Below the pieces are notes generated by a model. That model was given only the letters and a program-made list of their open reading frames with translations, searched no databases and was not told the origin of the DNA. Positions 43,473 to 54,483 of a DNA stretch of 64,000 nt are shown here, in pieces. Origin of the DNA: an uncultured Verrucomicrobiota bacterium (lineage in GTDB: Bacteria > Verrucomicrobiota > Verrucomicrobiia > Limisphaerales > UBA9464); assembly GCA_903907925.1 (NCBI GenBank), contig CAIVQB010000060.1:46978-110977 (forward strand), read 5' to 3'. How positions within the stretch are numbered: the first letter of the stretch is position 1; each line of letters opens with the position of its first letter. The translations under genes were made by a program, and so were the position numbers.

Positions 43473-44225
43473 TCACTTCTTCTTGAACAGGTCGCCGAGA
43501 CCCTTGCCGACCTTGTCCACGGCACCGGCGGCACCATTGATCGCGCCCTTGCCGAGGTCCCCCAACTTGCCGAGTTGAGCGGTGACCGCAGGAATCACCT
43601 CGTCGAGCACGGAGCCGAACACTTTCTTGGCCAGCTCGCCCGGGGTGATGCCGTCTGCGCCGGTGCCCAATTGCGAGAGATGAATGTCAGGAATCGGAAC
43701 CGACAGGCCCTTGCCGCCCAAAAGACCGAATTTCACGTCCACCCGGGCACCCTTGAGTGTGAAATCATCGACCTGGAGCTTCACCTTCGATCCGGAGTCG
43801 CCGGAGGCCGCCTTGGTCTTTTCGGAGGCGGTGAAGGCGTCGATGTTGGCGAGGATCTTCTTCAGGTTGTTGTCGCCCAGGCCGCCTTCGATGGTGATCT
43901 GGGGATCGGTGATGGCGATCGACTTGACGTGGACCTTGTCGCTCAACACTGAACCGGGATCGACTTCCAGCTTGGCCTCGCCGAGGCGGATGGCCTGCGG
44001 ACTCTTGTAGCCCTCGGGATTGCCCAGGACGAATCCCTTGATCGTTCCCGAGCCGCTGGACGGAGACAGGTCGACCCCGTCGATGGTGAGGGTCGTCCCG
44101 GTGATTCGTGGACCGACGGTTTCAACGCCTTTCTTAACGATCGAACCCAGATTGGATCCAATGAAAATCAATGCGGCGACGGCGATCACCGCGAGAACGG
44201 CGACTACAATAAGGACCTTTTTCAC
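43473..44225 (-). CDS. AsmA-like single-pass membrane protein
   Basis: 250 residues with a GTG start at 44225. One N-terminal helix (VLIVVAVLAVIAVAALIFIG), then a beta-rich domain: GTTLTIDGVDLSPSSGSGTIKGFVLGNPEGY, AKLEVDPGSVLSDKVHVKSIAITDPQITIEG, similar to the N-terminal repeat of AsmA/DUF748 proteins involved in lipid traffic between membranes. The C terminus is Gly/Lys-rich (GKGAINGAAGAVDKVGKGLGDLFKKK). Much shorter than AsmA itself. It is divergent from the PSCyt1 gene with 96 bases between the starts. Confidence 0.7.
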   Translation of the reverse strand: MKKVLIVVAVLAVIAVAALIFIGSNLGSIVKKGVETVGPRITGTTLTIDGVDLSPSSGSGTIKGFVLGNPEGYKSPQAIRLGEAKLEVDPGSVLSDKVHVKSIAITDPQITIEGGLGDNNLKKILANIDAFTASEKTKAASGDSGSKVKLQVDDFTLKGARVDVKFGLLGGKGLSVPIPDIHLSQLGTGADGITPGELAKKVFGSVLDEVIPAVTAQLGKLGDLGKGAINGAAGAVDKVGKGLGDLFKKK

Positions 44226-44321
44226 GGAGCGATAGTTGACCGGACGACCGTCGCTGGCAAGTGGGGGAACTCAGACGATTTGAAGGCTGGCGTGCCCATC
44301 CGCGTCCGCCAAGATACGCGC

Positions 44322-47300
44322 ATGAACTCAACCCCCCTTCTCCGACTCGCGCTTCCAGCGCTGTTTTGGTGGGGAGCATTCACCGGTGGAGTCGCCACGG
44401 CGGCAACGGTCGACTTTGTCCGGGACATTCAGCCGGTGCTTGATGGCACCTGCGCCAAGTGTCATGGCGCGTCTCGAACCGAGAACGGTCTCCGCCTCGA
44501 TAGCCGCGCCGAGGCGTTGAAGGGCGGCGAACACGGACCGGCCTTCGTTCCGGGCAAGGCCGGTGAATCCTTGTTGATCCAGGTGATCACCGGCGGTCAT
44601 CCGGATTTGGCACGTATGCCGAAAAAAGGGGAGCCACTGCCCGCGACGACGGTTGCGGTGTTAAAGGACTGGATCAATCAGGGCGCCGTCTGGCCGGAAA
44701 CCGGTGCCGCCAGGCCCGACCCCAGGAAACATTGGGCCTTTCAACCCGTGGCGCATCCCGTGCCGCCCAAGCCGGCCGCGCGGGATCGTCGGTGGGTGCG
44801 GAATCCGATCGACGCCTTTGTCGCCGCCCGTCTGGAGCACGAATTCCTCGCGCCCTCACCGGAGGCGGATCGGGTGACGCTCCTGCGCCGGGTGAGTCTG
44901 GACCTGACTGGACTGCCACCGACGCCGGACGAGGTCGATGCCTTTGTCGCGGATCGTTCTGCGGACGCGTGGAAGACCGTTGTCGACCGCCTGTTGCGCT
45001 CGCCGCATTACGGTGAGAAGTGGGGCCGCCACTGGTTGGATGCCGCGCGGTACGCCGATTCCAACGGATTCGAAAAGGATCGAACGCGGTCGATCTGGCC
45101 GTATCGGGACTGGGTGATCGGAGCGCTGAACCGCGATCTGCCGTTTAATCAATTTACGATCGAACAGCTCGCCGGCGATCTGCTGCCCCATCCGACGGTG
45201 GATCAGCGCGTCGCCACCGGCTTCCTGCGCAATTCGATGGTCAACATGGAGGGCGGGATCGAGCCGGAAAAGTTCCGGGTGGAAACCATCATCGACCGCG
45301 TGGATGCGGTGGGCCGGACCTGGCTGGGTCTGACCATTGCCTGCGCGCAATGCCACAACCACAAGTACGACCCCATCTCCCAGGCTGAATACTACCAGTT
45401 CTACGACTTCCTGAACCAGGACTCGGAACCGCTGCTGGACGTGCCCTCCACGGAACAACAGACCCGGCGCGACGCCATCGCCGCCGGCGCGAAATCGGTG
45501 TCGGACCGGCTGTGGGCAGACACCGCGGTTCGTTCCCGGTTTGACACCTGGCTGGCCGGCTTGCGTGGCACGACGGACATCTGGCAGCCCATCAATGCGA
45601 AGGAATGGCATTCCCAGCCGATGAAATTCGAGAAGCAGGAGGATCTGTCCCTGCTCGGCGGCGGCGATGTTTACAACAGCGGCGTGCTGCGGGTCTGGGT
45701 GGATGTTCCGATCCAGGGCATCACCGGGTTTCGCGTCGAGGCGTTGAACGACGGAAACCTGCCGTTCAACGGACCGGGCCTCACCGGTAAGGGCGATTTC
45801 CTCATCACGGAATTCACGGTGGACGCCACCCCGCTCCGGGAATTGACGGCACCGGATGCCGGGTCGACGCAGTTCGTTGCCACCACCAACCGGGTGAAGT
45901 TCAGTCGCGCCGTCGCCGACATCGAGACTCCCGCACTCCCGGCGATGGCGATGATTGATGGCGTCATCACCAACGGCGGTTGGGGCGCGCCGTTTACCAA
46001 GGGTCGAAGAAATCAGGAACGGCGGGCCGTTTTCCAGACCGAGACATCGGTGGGATTCGCGGGTGGATCCCGGCTTCTATTGACCGTCCATTCCAAGCCG
46101 CAGGGCGGTCTCAATGCCACCAGTGACCAGGTTTCCAACTTCATTCCGGGCCGCATCCGGCTCAGTTTGACAACCGCCGCCGGGCCGTTGCAGGCCGATC
46201 CGTTGAACACCCGGGAACGCGCGTGGATGGCGGTTCCGCGGGAACGTTGGTCGCCGGAACAGGAGCGGGAGTTGTTTGAAGTGTTCCTGTTTCAAGAGCC
46301 GTCCTTGAAGGAAGCGGCGGCGGAATGGGATCGTCAGTGGAAGGATTGGCCGGACGCGGAGAATTCGACGCTCGCACTCCAACTGCGCCAACCGCGTCGC
46401 AACACGCGAATGTTCAAACGTGGTGACTGGCAGAAGCCGACCACCGAAGTCACCGCCGCCGTGCCCGCCGTACTGAATCCACTGCCCGCCGCCGCGCCAC
46501 GCAACCGGCTCGGGCTCGCTGAATGGATTGTCAGCCGTGACAATCCGCTCACCGCGCGGGTCATCGTCAATCGGGTGTGGCAGCAGTATTTCGGACAGGG
46601 ACTGGTCGTGACGCCGGAGGATTTTGGAACCCGCGCCGAACGTCCGTCGCATCCCGAATTGCTCGACTGGCTGGCGAGTGAGTTCGTTCAGCGCGGCTGG
46701 AGTCTCAAGGAACTGCACCGGCTGATTGTTCAATCGGCGACCTACCGGCAGGCGTCTCGGATATCGCCCGCCCTGCTGGAAAAGGATCCGTACAACCGGC
46801 TGCTCGCCCGTGGCCCGCGCATCCGCGTGGACGGCGAGGCGATCCAGGACATTGCGCTCAAGGCCAGCGGTCTGCTGTCGCCCAAGGTGGGCGGTCCGAG
46901 TGTCTTCCCGCCGCTGCCCGACGGCGTAATGTCGCTCGCCTATGGGCCGATTGCGTGGAATGTCAGCGAAGGCGAGGATCGCTACCGCCGGGCCATGTAC
47001 ACCTTTTGGAAACGCAGCGTGCCGCATCCGGTGCTCCTGATGTTTGATGCGCCGCCGGCCGAACAAAGCTGCACCCGCCGCCTTCGATCCAACACGCCGC
47101 TCCAGGCGCTCACCACGCTGAACGAGCCCACCTTTGTTCAAGCCGCCCGCTGGCTGGCGTGGCGTTCGTTGCAGGTTCCGGCGCGCAGCGATGCCGATCG
47201 CGCGACGTGGGTCTTCCGTCAATGCGTGAGCCGGAAGCCGAACGCCACCGAATCCGCGGTGCTGCTTAAACTGTTGGCGTCGGCTCGCAGCGAATTCACT

Positions 47301-47450
47301 GCGAAACCGAAGGACGCGACACAGTTCGCCTTTGCCGATCCCAAGAATCCCGCGCCACTTCCGGACGGGACTTCGATTTCAGACCTCGCCGCCTGGAGCA
47401 CCGTCGCCCGCGCGGTTCTCAACCTCGACGAGACGATCACCAAGGAGTGA
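44322..47450 (+). CDS. Planctomycete-cytochrome PSCyt1/DUF1549/DUF1553 protein (copy 1)
   Basis: 1042 residues from ATG 44322 with a signal peptide ([21 protein letters not shown]). PSCyt1 domain: [20 protein letters not shown] (one CxxCH heme motif at about 44-48) and [30 protein letters not shown]1549 follows: [58 protein letters not shown] and [12 protein letters not shown]. Then a beta-rich middle and the C-terminal DUF1553 ([54 protein letters not shown]). These periplasmic c-type cytochrome proteins are frequent in PVC bacteria; a role in polysaccharide degradation is suspected, unproven. The DUF1501 gene follows after 4 bases. Confidence 0.95.
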   Translation: MNSTPLLRLALPALFWWGAFTGGVATAATVDFVRDIQPVLDGTCAKCHGASRTENGLRLDSRAEALKGGEHGPAFVPGKAGESLLIQVITGGHPDLARMPKKGEPLPATTVAVLKDWINQGAVWPETGAARPDPRKHWAFQPVAHPVPPKPAARDRRWVRNPIDAFVAARLEHEFLAPSPEADRVTLLRRVSLDLTGLPPTPDEVDAFVADRSADAWKTVVDRLLRSPHYGEKWGRHWLDAARYADSNGFEKDRTRSIWPYRDWVIGALNRDLPFNQFTIEQLAGDLLPHPTVDQRVATGFLRNSMVNMEGGIEPEKFRVETIIDRVDAVGRTWLGLTIACAQCHNHKYDPISQAEYYQFYDFLNQDSEPLLDVPSTEQQTRRDAIAAGAKSVSDRLWADTAVRSRFDTWLAGLRGTTDIWQPINAKEWHSQPMKFEKQEDLSLLGGGDVYNSGVLRVWVDVPIQGITGFRVEALNDGNLPFNGPGLTGKGDFLITEFTVDATPLRELTAPDAGSTQFVATTNRVKFSRAVADIETPALPAMAMIDGVITNGGWGAPFTKGRRNQERRAVFQTETSVGFAGGSRLLLTVHSKPQGGLNATSDQVSNFIPGRIRLSLTTAAGPLQADPLNTRERAWMAVPRERWSPEQERELFEVFLFQEPSLKEAAAEWDRQWKDWPDAENSTLALQLRQPRRNTRMFKRGDWQKPTTEVTAAVPAVLNPLPAAAPRNRLGLAEWIVSRDNPLTARVIVNRVWQQYFGQGLVVTPEDFGTRAERPSHPELLDWLASEFVQRGWSLKELHRLIVQSATYRQASRISPALLEKDPYNRLLARGPRIRVDGEAIQDIALKASGLLSPKVGGPSVFPPLPDGVMSLAYGPIAWNVSEGEDRYRRAMYTFWKRSVPHPVLLMFDAPPAEQSCTRRLRSNTPLQALTTLNEPTFVQAARWLAWRSLQVPARSDADRATWVFRQCVSRKPNATESAVLLKLLASARSEFTAKPKDATQFAFADPKNPAPLPDGTSISDLAAWSTVARAVLNLDETITKE

Positions 47451-47454
47451 AACC

Positions 47455-48915
47455 ATGAACCTTCCCCTTCAACTCGATCTCGAACGGCAGCGTTTCCTCA
47501 GCCGCCGCTGGTTCTTCCGCGAGTGCGGTCTTGGACTGGGCTCGCTCGCACTCGCCTCCCTGCTCGGCCAGGGTGCGCCGGTACCGGTTCCCGCCACACC
47601 GCGCCTCACCGGCAGCAATCCGCTTTCGCCAAAGAACCCGCACTTCAAGGGCCAGGCGAAATCGGTCATCTACCTGTTCATGGCCGGCGCGCCGAGCCAG
47701 TTGGAGTTGTTCGACCACAAGCCGACTCTCGCGCGGTACAACGGCAAACCGGTGCCGAAGGATATTCTGGGCGGCCAAACCTACGCCTTCATCAAGCCGG
47801 ATTCCGCGATCTACGCGCCGGAATTCAAGTTCGCCCAACACGGGAAGTCGGGCGCCTGGATGAGTGAGGCACTGCCGCATCTCGCGGGTGTGGCTGATGA
47901 ATTGACGGTCATCCGCTCGATGACCACCGACGCTTTCAATCATGCGCCGGGCCAGATCTTCATGAACACCGGCTCGCAGCAGTTCGGCCGGCCGAGCATA
48001 GGGGCCTGGGTGACCTACGGCCTCGGAAGCGCCTCGCAGGATCTGCCGGGATTCGTGGTGATGAATTCGGCGGGCGGTCTGAGCGGCGGCGCGGGCAATT
48101 ACGGGGCGGGATTTCTCCCCACCGTTTATCAAGGCGTCCAGTTCCGAAAAGGAGCCGACCCCGTTCTCTATCTGTCCAATCCGGCCGGCATGAGCCCGTC
48201 ACTGCAACGAACGACGCTCGATGCGGTCCGGGATTTGAACGAACAGCGCCTGGGCGTGATGGGTGATCCGGAGATCGCCACCCGCATCAATGCCTTCGAG
48301 ATGGCCTACCGGATGCAGACGAGCGCACCGGAGCTGATGGATCTTTCCAAGGAATCGCCGGAGACCCTGGCCTTGTATGGTGCCGAGCCGGGCAAGGCAT
48401 CGTTCGCCAACAACTGTCTGCTCGCGCGGCGCCTGGTGGAACGCGGCGTCCGCTACGTTCAACTTTTCCACGAGGCGTGGGACCATCACAGCGATGTGAA
48501 GGCGGGCGTCAAAACCCAGGCGGGCATCACCGACAAGGCCTGCGCTGCCCTGATCCAGGATTTGAAACAGCGGGGCCTCCTCGATTCCACCCTGGTGGTC
48601 TGGGGCGGTGAATTCGGCCGAACACCCCAGGTCGAGGCCAGCACGGAACTTGGTCGTTCACTCGGCCGCGATCATCATCCGCAGGCATTCACGATGTGGC
48701 TCGCCGGTGGCGGTTCGCGGCCGGGAGTGACGGTCGGCGAGACGGACGAGTTCGGCTTCAATGTGGTTCGCGACCGGGTCCACGTTCATGATCTTCATGC
48801 CACTCTGATGCACCTGCTGGGTTTCGATCACGAGAAGCTCACCTTCCGCTTCCAGGGACGCGATTATCGCCTGACCGACGTTCACGGGCAGGTGATCGAG
48901 AAACTCATCGCATGA
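47455..48915 (+). CDS. DUF1501 protein (copy 1), Tat-exported
   Basis: 486 residues from ATG 47455, four bases after the previous stop; the frame is open earlier but this start precedes the export signal [24 protein letters not shown], with the twin Arg of a Tat signal. DUF1501 belongs to the alkaline-phosphatase/sulfatase superfamily: [76 protein letters not shown] and [16 protein letters not shown]. Enzymatic role unknown; it nearly always follows a DUF1549/DUF1553 gene. Its TGA overlaps the ATG of the second cytochrome gene (ATGA at 48912). Confidence 0.93.
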   Translation: MNLPLQLDLERQRFLSRRWFFRECGLGLGSLALASLLGQGAPVPVPATPRLTGSNPLSPKNPHFKGQAKSVIYLFMAGAPSQLELFDHKPTLARYNGKPVPKDILGGQTYAFIKPDSAIYAPEFKFAQHGKSGAWMSEALPHLAGVADELTVIRSMTTDAFNHAPGQIFMNTGSQQFGRPSIGAWVTYGLGSASQDLPGFVVMNSAGGLSGGAGNYGAGFLPTVYQGVQFRKGADPVLYLSNPAGMSPSLQRTTLDAVRDLNEQRLGVMGDPEIATRINAFEMAYRMQTSAPELMDLSKESPETLALYGAEPGKASFANNCLLARRLVERGVRYVQLFHEAWDHHSDVKAGVKTQAGITDKACAALIQDLKQRGLLDSTLVVWGGEFGRTPQVEASTELGRSLGRDHHPQAFTMWLAGGGSRPGVTVGETDEFGFNVVRDRVHVHDLHATLMHLLGFDHEKLTFRFQGRDYRLTDVHGQVIEKLIA

Positions 48916-51900
48916 TTCACCGCTCTCATTTCTTTGGATTCGGTCGGATGAAATCGTTGCTGCGTCGACTGGTGCCGGTCGCCGTGGGAATCGTGCTGTT
49001 GCCGCTGGGAACGGTGAACTGCTGGGCTGCAGACAGCACCGCGGTCGATTTCAAGCGCGACATCGAGCCCATTCTGATCAAGCGCTGCACCGAATGCCAC
49101 GGACCGGACAAGCAGAAGAGTGATCTGCGGCTGGACCTGAAAGCCGCAGCGATGAAGGGCGGTAAATCCAAGACGCCGGTCATCACGCCCGGGCGCGCAT
49201 CCACCAGCGGATTGATTGCCCGGGTGCAATCGACGGATCCCGACGAGGTGATGCCTTCGAAAGGTGAACGGCTCAGCGCGGAACAAATCGCGTTGCTCAC
49301 CCGTTGGATCGAGCAGGGTGCGGTCTGGCCGGAGACGGATGCCCGCCAACATTGGTCCTTCGTCAAACCCGTGCGGGTTGCTCCGCCTGCGGTTCGTTCG
49401 GCCGAATGGGTTCGAAACGACATCGACCGTTTCATCCTGGCGCGCTTGGAGCAGGAGGGATTGCGTCCGCAGGTGGAAGCCGATCGCGCCACACTGCTGC
49501 GCCGGTTGAGTCTCGATCTCACCGGTTTGCCGCCGAAGTGGTCGGAGGTGGAGGCGTTTGTGAAGGACAGTTCGCCGAATGCCTACGAGGCCGTCGTGGA
49601 TCGTCTGCTGGCCTCGCCACACTATGGCGAACACATGGCGCGAGGCTGGCTGGATCTGGCCCGCTACGCCGATTCCAACGGCTATCAGGTCGATCTGGCG
49701 CGCTCCATTTGGCCCTATCGTGACTGGGTGATCCGTTCGTTTAATCGGAACCAGCCCTTCGATCAGTTCACGGTCGAGCAACTCGCCGGCGACCTCCTCC
49801 CGAACCCGACGCTCGACCAGCGCGTCGCCACCGGGTTCAACCGCAACACCAAGATCAACGACGAAGGTGGCGGCGATGCTGAAGAATACCGCGTGAAGGC
49901 GGTGAAGGATCGGCTCGCGACCTTTGGTACTGCGTTTCTCGGCCTAACCCTGAATTGCGCCGAGTGCCACACCCACAAGTACGACCCGATTTCGCACGAG
50001 GAGTATTACCGGCTCTACGCCTTCTTCAACAACACCACCGACGGCGGCAACTACAGCACGGCACCGACCCTCGACGTGCCCGCACCGGATCGCAGCCGCA
50101 CGCTGGCTTATTTTGAAGGCGCGCATTCGGCCGCCCGTTCCAGGCTCGCCGCGGCGGAGGCGGCTTTGCCGGCTCACCAGGCGGAATGGGAACGCACCGC
50201 GAAACGCACCGGTGAAGTGTGGCAAACGCTGAAGTTGACCCATCCCTATTCGAACGGCGGATCCAGCTACACCAATCTGCCGGACGGCTCCGTATTGGGG
50301 ACCGGTCTCAACCCGATCTACGACACCATCACCGTCGAATCCGAAACCGACCTGACCGGAATCACCGCGGTGATGCTGGAGGTGCTTCCGGATCCCAGCC
50401 TTCCGAAAAACGGGCCGGGTCGTTGGGGCCAGACGGGAAATTTCATCCTCGACGAGTTTTCGGTCAGCGCGGTGCCCAAGGTCGGTCCGGCTCCGGCCGA
50501 GACGAATGTGGTGATGATTCACGCGCAGGCCGATTGGGAGCAGCAATACTACCGCGCGGAACACGCCATCGATCACAATCCAAAGACCGGCTGGGCCATC
50601 GGTCCGAAGTTCGGCGAACGCCATTTTCTCATCGCCGAGTTCAAGAACCCGGTGGGATTCACCGGTGGAAGCCGACTTTCATTCCGGTTCGATCACTATC
50701 ACGGAAACAGCCATTGCCTCGGACGGTTCCGGATTTCGGTGACCCGTCAGAAGGACCCGGCCGCCCTGTGGCCCGTGCCCGCGGAAATTCGCAGCACTTT
50801 GGCGATCAAGCCGGCCGCGCGCGATGCCGCCATGCGGGAACGTCTGGCGGCGTGGTATCGTTCGGCTGATCCCGACCTTCGACATTGGGAACGGGAAGTG
50901 GCGCGAATCGAGCTGCGGTTGGCGGAGATTCCGAAACAAAAAGCGACCACGCTGGTCGTTCAGGAACGTTCAGAGCCCAAGCCCCGCACCACCTTCATCC
51001 ACAATCGCGGCAACTTCCTCGACCCGGGTCGCGAGGTGGCTCCGGGTGTCCCGGCGGTCTTTCCCGGACTGCCTGGAGAGGGTCCGACCAACCGGCTCGC
51101 GCTGGCCCGCTGGCTGGTGTCGCCGGAGAATCCACTGACCGCGCGTGTCGCCGTCAATCGCAACTGGGAACGTCTTTTCGGGACCGGCCTGGTGAAAACC
51201 AGCGAGGATTTTGGCCGGCAGGGTGAGGCACCGTCGCATCCGGCCCTCCTCGACTGGCTCGCCACGGAATTCATCCGGACCGGTTGGGACGTGAAGGCAC
51301 TTCAGAAAACGATGGTGATGTCTGCCACCTACCGCCAGGCCGCGATCGCTGATGCCGTCCGATTGGACAAGGATTTCTACAACCGGCTTCTGTCCCGCGG
51401 ACCGCGGTTCCGGATGGAGGGCGAGATGATTCGGGATCATGCACTGGCGGTGAGCGGTCTTCTCATTCCCGACGTCGGCGGGCCGAGCGTGTATCCGGTG
51501 CAGGTTCCGAATCTGTGGAAGGAGATCGGATTCCTGCGTCCGGAGATTGGCATGGACGAATGGCCGCTGAGTGAAGGTCCGGAGCTGTACCGTCGCGGCG
51601 TCTACACCTTCTGGCGCCGGGTCTGTACCTATCCGACCTTTGCCACCTTCGACGCGCCCAGCCGCGAAGTTTGTGTGGCGCGGCGTCCGCGCACGAATAC
51701 GCCCCTGCAGGCGCTGGCTGCACTGAACGAACCGACATTGCTGGAAGCGGCCCGCGCCTTCGCGCAACGGGTGTTGCTGGAAGGCGGCAGTGATCTGAAC
51801 CACCAGATGGAATTTGCGGTTCGCACCTGTCTGGGACGTTCGCCCACGGCTTCCGAAACGGTGCGACTGAAGGCGTTTCTCGACCAGCAGATGCGGAGTT

Positions 51901-52046
51901 TCCGCGGCGATCGAAACGCCGCTGCATCACTGATTCAAGTGGGCAACGCGCCGCATCCCGCAGCATTGGATCCGGCCCGTCTGGCCGCGTGGATGATGGT
52001 CGCCAACGTCCTGTTCAACCTGGACGAAACCCTGACCAAGGGATGA
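48912..52046 (+). CDS. PSCyt1/DUF1549/DUF1553 protein (copy 2)
   Basis: 1044 residues from ATG 48912, overlapping the previous stop; ATG 48948, at the start of the signal peptide ([21 protein letters not shown]), is an alternative. Same architecture as the copy at 44322: [30 protein letters not shown] (CxxCH near 59-63), [59 protein letters not shown], and DUF1553 with [32 protein letters not shown]. The middle beta domain ([30 protein letters not shown]) differs from that of copy 1, so the copies probably serve different substrates. Confidence 0.95.
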   Translation: MIHRSHFFGFGRMKSLLRRLVPVAVGIVLLPLGTVNCWAADSTAVDFKRDIEPILIKRCTECHGPDKQKSDLRLDLKAAAMKGGKSKTPVITPGRASTSGLIARVQSTDPDEVMPSKGERLSAEQIALLTRWIEQGAVWPETDARQHWSFVKPVRVAPPAVRSAEWVRNDIDRFILARLEQEGLRPQVEADRATLLRRLSLDLTGLPPKWSEVEAFVKDSSPNAYEAVVDRLLASPHYGEHMARGWLDLARYADSNGYQVDLARSIWPYRDWVIRSFNRNQPFDQFTVEQLAGDLLPNPTLDQRVATGFNRNTKINDEGGGDAEEYRVKAVKDRLATFGTAFLGLTLNCAECHTHKYDPISHEEYYRLYAFFNNTTDGGNYSTAPTLDVPAPDRSRTLAYFEGAHSAARSRLAAAEAALPAHQAEWERTAKRTGEVWQTLKLTHPYSNGGSSYTNLPDGSVLGTGLNPIYDTITVESETDLTGITAVMLEVLPDPSLPKNGPGRWGQTGNFILDEFSVSAVPKVGPAPAETNVVMIHAQADWEQQYYRAEHAIDHNPKTGWAIGPKFGERHFLIAEFKNPVGFTGGSRLSFRFDHYHGNSHCLGRFRISVTRQKDPAALWPVPAEIRSTLAIKPAARDAAMRERLAAWYRSADPDLRHWEREVARIELRLAEIPKQKATTLVVQERSEPKPRTTFIHNRGNFLDPGREVAPGVPAVFPGLPGEGPTNRLALARWLVSPENPLTARVAVNRNWERLFGTGLVKTSEDFGRQGEAPSHPALLDWLATEFIRTGWDVKALQKTMVMSATYRQAAIADAVRLDKDFYNRLLSRGPRFRMEGEMIRDHALAVSGLLIPDVGGPSVYPVQVPNLWKEIGFLRPEIGMDEWPLSEGPELYRRGVYTFWRRVCTYPTFATFDAPSREVCVARRPRTNTPLQALAALNEPTLLEAARAFAQRVLLEGGSDLNHQMEFAVRTCLGRSPTASETVRLKAFLDQQMRSFRGDRNAAASLIQVGNAPHPAALDPARLAAWMMVANVLFNLDETLTKG

Positions 52047-52071
52047 TTCGATTCGTCCTGATTCGCCCGTT

Positions 52072-53517
52072 ATGACTCACGAGTTCTCATCGTCTACCGA
52101 CGCCCTGCGCGCGACCACGCGACGACGCTTTCTCCAGCAGTGCGGCACCGGCATGGGGGCGCTGGCACTGGGATCGTTGCTTAACGACAAGCTCTTCGCG
52201 GCCGATGCCTCGGTGCCACTCCTCGGAAAGCCGCATTTCGCGCCCAAGGCGAAGAACATCATCTACCTGTTTCAATCAGGTGGCCCTTCGCATCTCGATC
52301 TGTTCGATCCGAAGCCCGAGTTGCAGAAGCGTGATGGGCAGCAGGTTCCCGAGGAGTTGGTGAAGAACATCCGGCTGGCCCAGATCGGCAAGCAGGCCAA
52401 GCTGCTGGCCTCACCCTACAAGTTCGCCCAGCACGGGAAGTCGGGCATGTGGCTCAGCGAATTGCTGCCGCAGTTGGCGACGGTCGTGGATGATGTCAGC
52501 TTCGTTCAGGGTTTTTATTCCGAGGCGTTCAATCACGATCCGGCCACGATCTTCATGAACACCGGCGCCCAGCTCGCAGGCCGGCCGGCGATGGGATCCT
52601 GGTTCAGCTATGGACTCGGCAGTGCAAACAAGGATCTACCGGCGTTCGTGGTGTTGATGACCGGTGTCGGCCAGCCCCTCACCAACGCCTCGTGGGGCAG
52701 CGGTTTCCTGCCGACCGTGCATCAGGGAGTCACGTTGCGGTCACAGGGTGATCCGGTGCTGTTCGTGGGCAACCCGGAGGGAATGGGCGCCACCCGCCGC
52801 CGGCAATCGTTGGATGTGCTCCGCGATTTGAATCAGGCGCGCTACGACGTGTTGAAGGATCCGGAGATCGAGACCCGCATCGCCGCCTACGAACTCGCCT
52901 ATCGGATGCAGACCAGTGTTCCCGAGGTGATGGACATCTCTAAGGAACCGGCCCGCCTGCAGGAATCCTACGGCGCCACGCCTGGGCGCGCGTCCTTCGC
53001 CAACAACTGCCTGCTGGCCCGCCGTCTCGTCGAACGCGGCGTTCGCTTCGTTCAATTGTATCATCGCGGCTGGGATCATCACGGCGGTCCGGACGGCAAC
53101 CTGGTGTTCGATCTGAAGAAGCGCTGCCAGGAAACCGATCAACCGGCGGCGGCATTGATCCGCGACCTGAAGGAGCGCGGTCTGCTCGATTCAACCCTGG
53201 TGATCTGGGGTGGCGAATTTGGTCGCACGCCGATGATGCAGGGCTCGTTGAAGCCCGATCAGATCGGCCGCGACCATCATCCGCATGGCTACACCGTCTG
53301 GATGGCCGGCGGCGGGATCAAGCCGGGGATGGTGTATGGACGCACCGACGAGTTCGGGTTCTACGCCGCGGAGAACAAGGTCCACGTCCACGATCTTCAC
53401 GCCACCATCCTGCACCTCTTCGGCATCGATCATCTCCGGCTGACCTATCGGTTCCAGGGCCGCGATTTCCGCCTGACCGACGTCCACGGCGAAGTGGTGA
53501 AACCGCTTCTGGCTTGA
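52072..53517 (+). CDS. DUF1501 protein (copy 2), Tat-exported
   Basis: 481 residues from ATG 52072, 25 bases after the cytochrome gene. Tat-type signal with [23 protein letters not shown]. Core motifs as in the copy at 47455: [120 protein letters not shown]. It ends the four-gene run of two cytochrome/DUF1501 pairs. Confidence 0.93.
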   Translation: MTHEFSSSTDALRATTRRRFLQQCGTGMGALALGSLLNDKLFAADASVPLLGKPHFAPKAKNIIYLFQSGGPSHLDLFDPKPELQKRDGQQVPEELVKNIRLAQIGKQAKLLASPYKFAQHGKSGMWLSELLPQLATVVDDVSFVQGFYSEAFNHDPATIFMNTGAQLAGRPAMGSWFSYGLGSANKDLPAFVVLMTGVGQPLTNASWGSGFLPTVHQGVTLRSQGDPVLFVGNPEGMGATRRRQSLDVLRDLNQARYDVLKDPEIETRIAAYELAYRMQTSVPEVMDISKEPARLQESYGATPGRASFANNCLLARRLVERGVRFVQLYHRGWDHHGGPDGNLVFDLKKRCQETDQPAAALIRDLKERGLLDSTLVIWGGEFGRTPMMQGSLKPDQIGRDHHPHGYTVWMAGGGIKPGMVYGRTDEFGFYAAENKVHVHDLHATILHLFGIDHLRLTYRFQGRDFRLTDVHGEVVKPLLA

Positions 53518-53588
53518 GGGGGGTGCCACCGGGTTCGTAATCCGCATCGCGCATTGCCAGCCGTGGTCGATTCGTTAGTTTGGGCGTA

Positions 53589-53864
53589 GTGGAACTTAAA
53601 GATTCACCGGATTCCTCATTTGCAGGCTGGACGCCCGAACAAATTGTCGCGGCCCGGCGTTGGGTGAACCTGTGGAAGGAGACCGGCCCCGAATTGGAAC
53701 GCATTCGCCGCGTGGAACTGCGGTCGACGAACACCGTGGTGGCGATGCAACGCCTCGCCGGGTGGTTCGAATCGGCGCAGTTTCTGCAGCGGCCACGTGG
53801 CCATTCGGGCTTGGTGGAACAGCAGGCTTTGTTTGCCAGATGGAAGCCGGCTTCAAATGGTTGA
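53589..53864 (+). CDS. Small protein overlapping the AbiEii-type nucleotidyltransferase, possible antitoxin
   Basis: 91 residues if the GTG at 53589 is used (a TTG at 53580 is also in frame). Hydrophilic, helical, with no known domain that I recognise: TPEQIVAARRWVNLWKETGPELERIRRVELRSTNTVVAMQRLAGWFESA. Its last 25 bases overlap the start of the nucleotidyltransferase gene in another frame, the arrangement expected of a coupled antitoxin-toxin pair. The antitoxin role is inferred only from this. Confidence 0.65.
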   Translation: MELKDSPDSSFAGWTPEQIVAARRWVNLWKETGPELERIRRVELRSTNTVVAMQRLAGWFESAQFLQRPRGHSGLVEQQALFARWKPASNG

Positions 53865-54415
53865 GCGCCGCTGTTGCGGTTCAGGAGTTTTGTCTGAAAC
53901 GGGGCTGGCCGTTCGCCTTCATCGGAGGTGTGGCCGTGCAGCGATGGGGTGAACCTCGCGTCACCCAAGATGTTGACCTGACTGTTTTTGTTGGATTTGG
54001 CGGTGAAGAAGATCCAATCAAAACGATGCTGGCCGCCTTTCCCGGACGAATTCCAAACGGTGCTGCCTTTGCCCTGAAATATCGGGTACTTCTCCTCCAA
54101 AGCGTGGAAGGGATTCCGATTGATGTTGCTCTGGGTGCGTTCCCGTTTGAGGAATTGGTGACCCGCCGGGCCACCTTTGAGGAGTATCTCCCCGGCATCC
54201 GCCTCAAGGTTTGCACCGCGGAGGATCTGATCGTTTTCAAGGCATTTGCTGCCCGATCACGCGACTGGCTTGACGTTGAAACGATCATCACCCGGCAAAC
54301 AGGACGACTCGACTGGATCTACATTCGCCGGCAGCTGCGCCCGTTGGCCGAACTCAAGGAAGCGCCTGAACTGTTGGATCAACTCGAACGTCAGCGGTTG
54401 GAGTTCGAGCAATAA
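53840..54415 (+). CDS. AbiEii/AbiGii-type nucleotidyltransferase
   Basis: 191 residues from ATG 53840; the open frame begins earlier but without family sequence. Nucleotidyltransferase core: FAFIGGVAVQRWGEPRVTQDVDLTVFVGF with G29/G30 and the metal-binding D44/D46, then IPIDVALGAFPFEELVTRRA and KVCTAEDLIVFKAFAARSRDWLDVETIITRQ, typical of AbiEii-like proteins. Such enzymes are toxins of type IV or related toxin-antitoxin and abortive-infection systems, some of which transfer nucleotides to tRNA. Shorter than classical AbiEii (about 300 residues) and closer to the small stand-alone group. Confidence 0.85.
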   Translation: MEAGFKWLSAAVAVQEFCLKRGWPFAFIGGVAVQRWGEPRVTQDVDLTVFVGFGGEEDPIKTMLAAFPGRIPNGAAFALKYRVLLLQSVEGIPIDVALGAFPFEELVTRRATFEEYLPGIRLKVCTAEDLIVFKAFAARSRDWLDVETIITRQTGRLDWIYIRRQLRPLAELKEAPELLDQLERQRLEFEQ

Positions 54416-54483
54416 CAAGCGGCGGCGGTGAGTCGATATCCCGGTTTTGTTCGGAACGCCCAAGCCGAACGGGAGCGCCGGTG

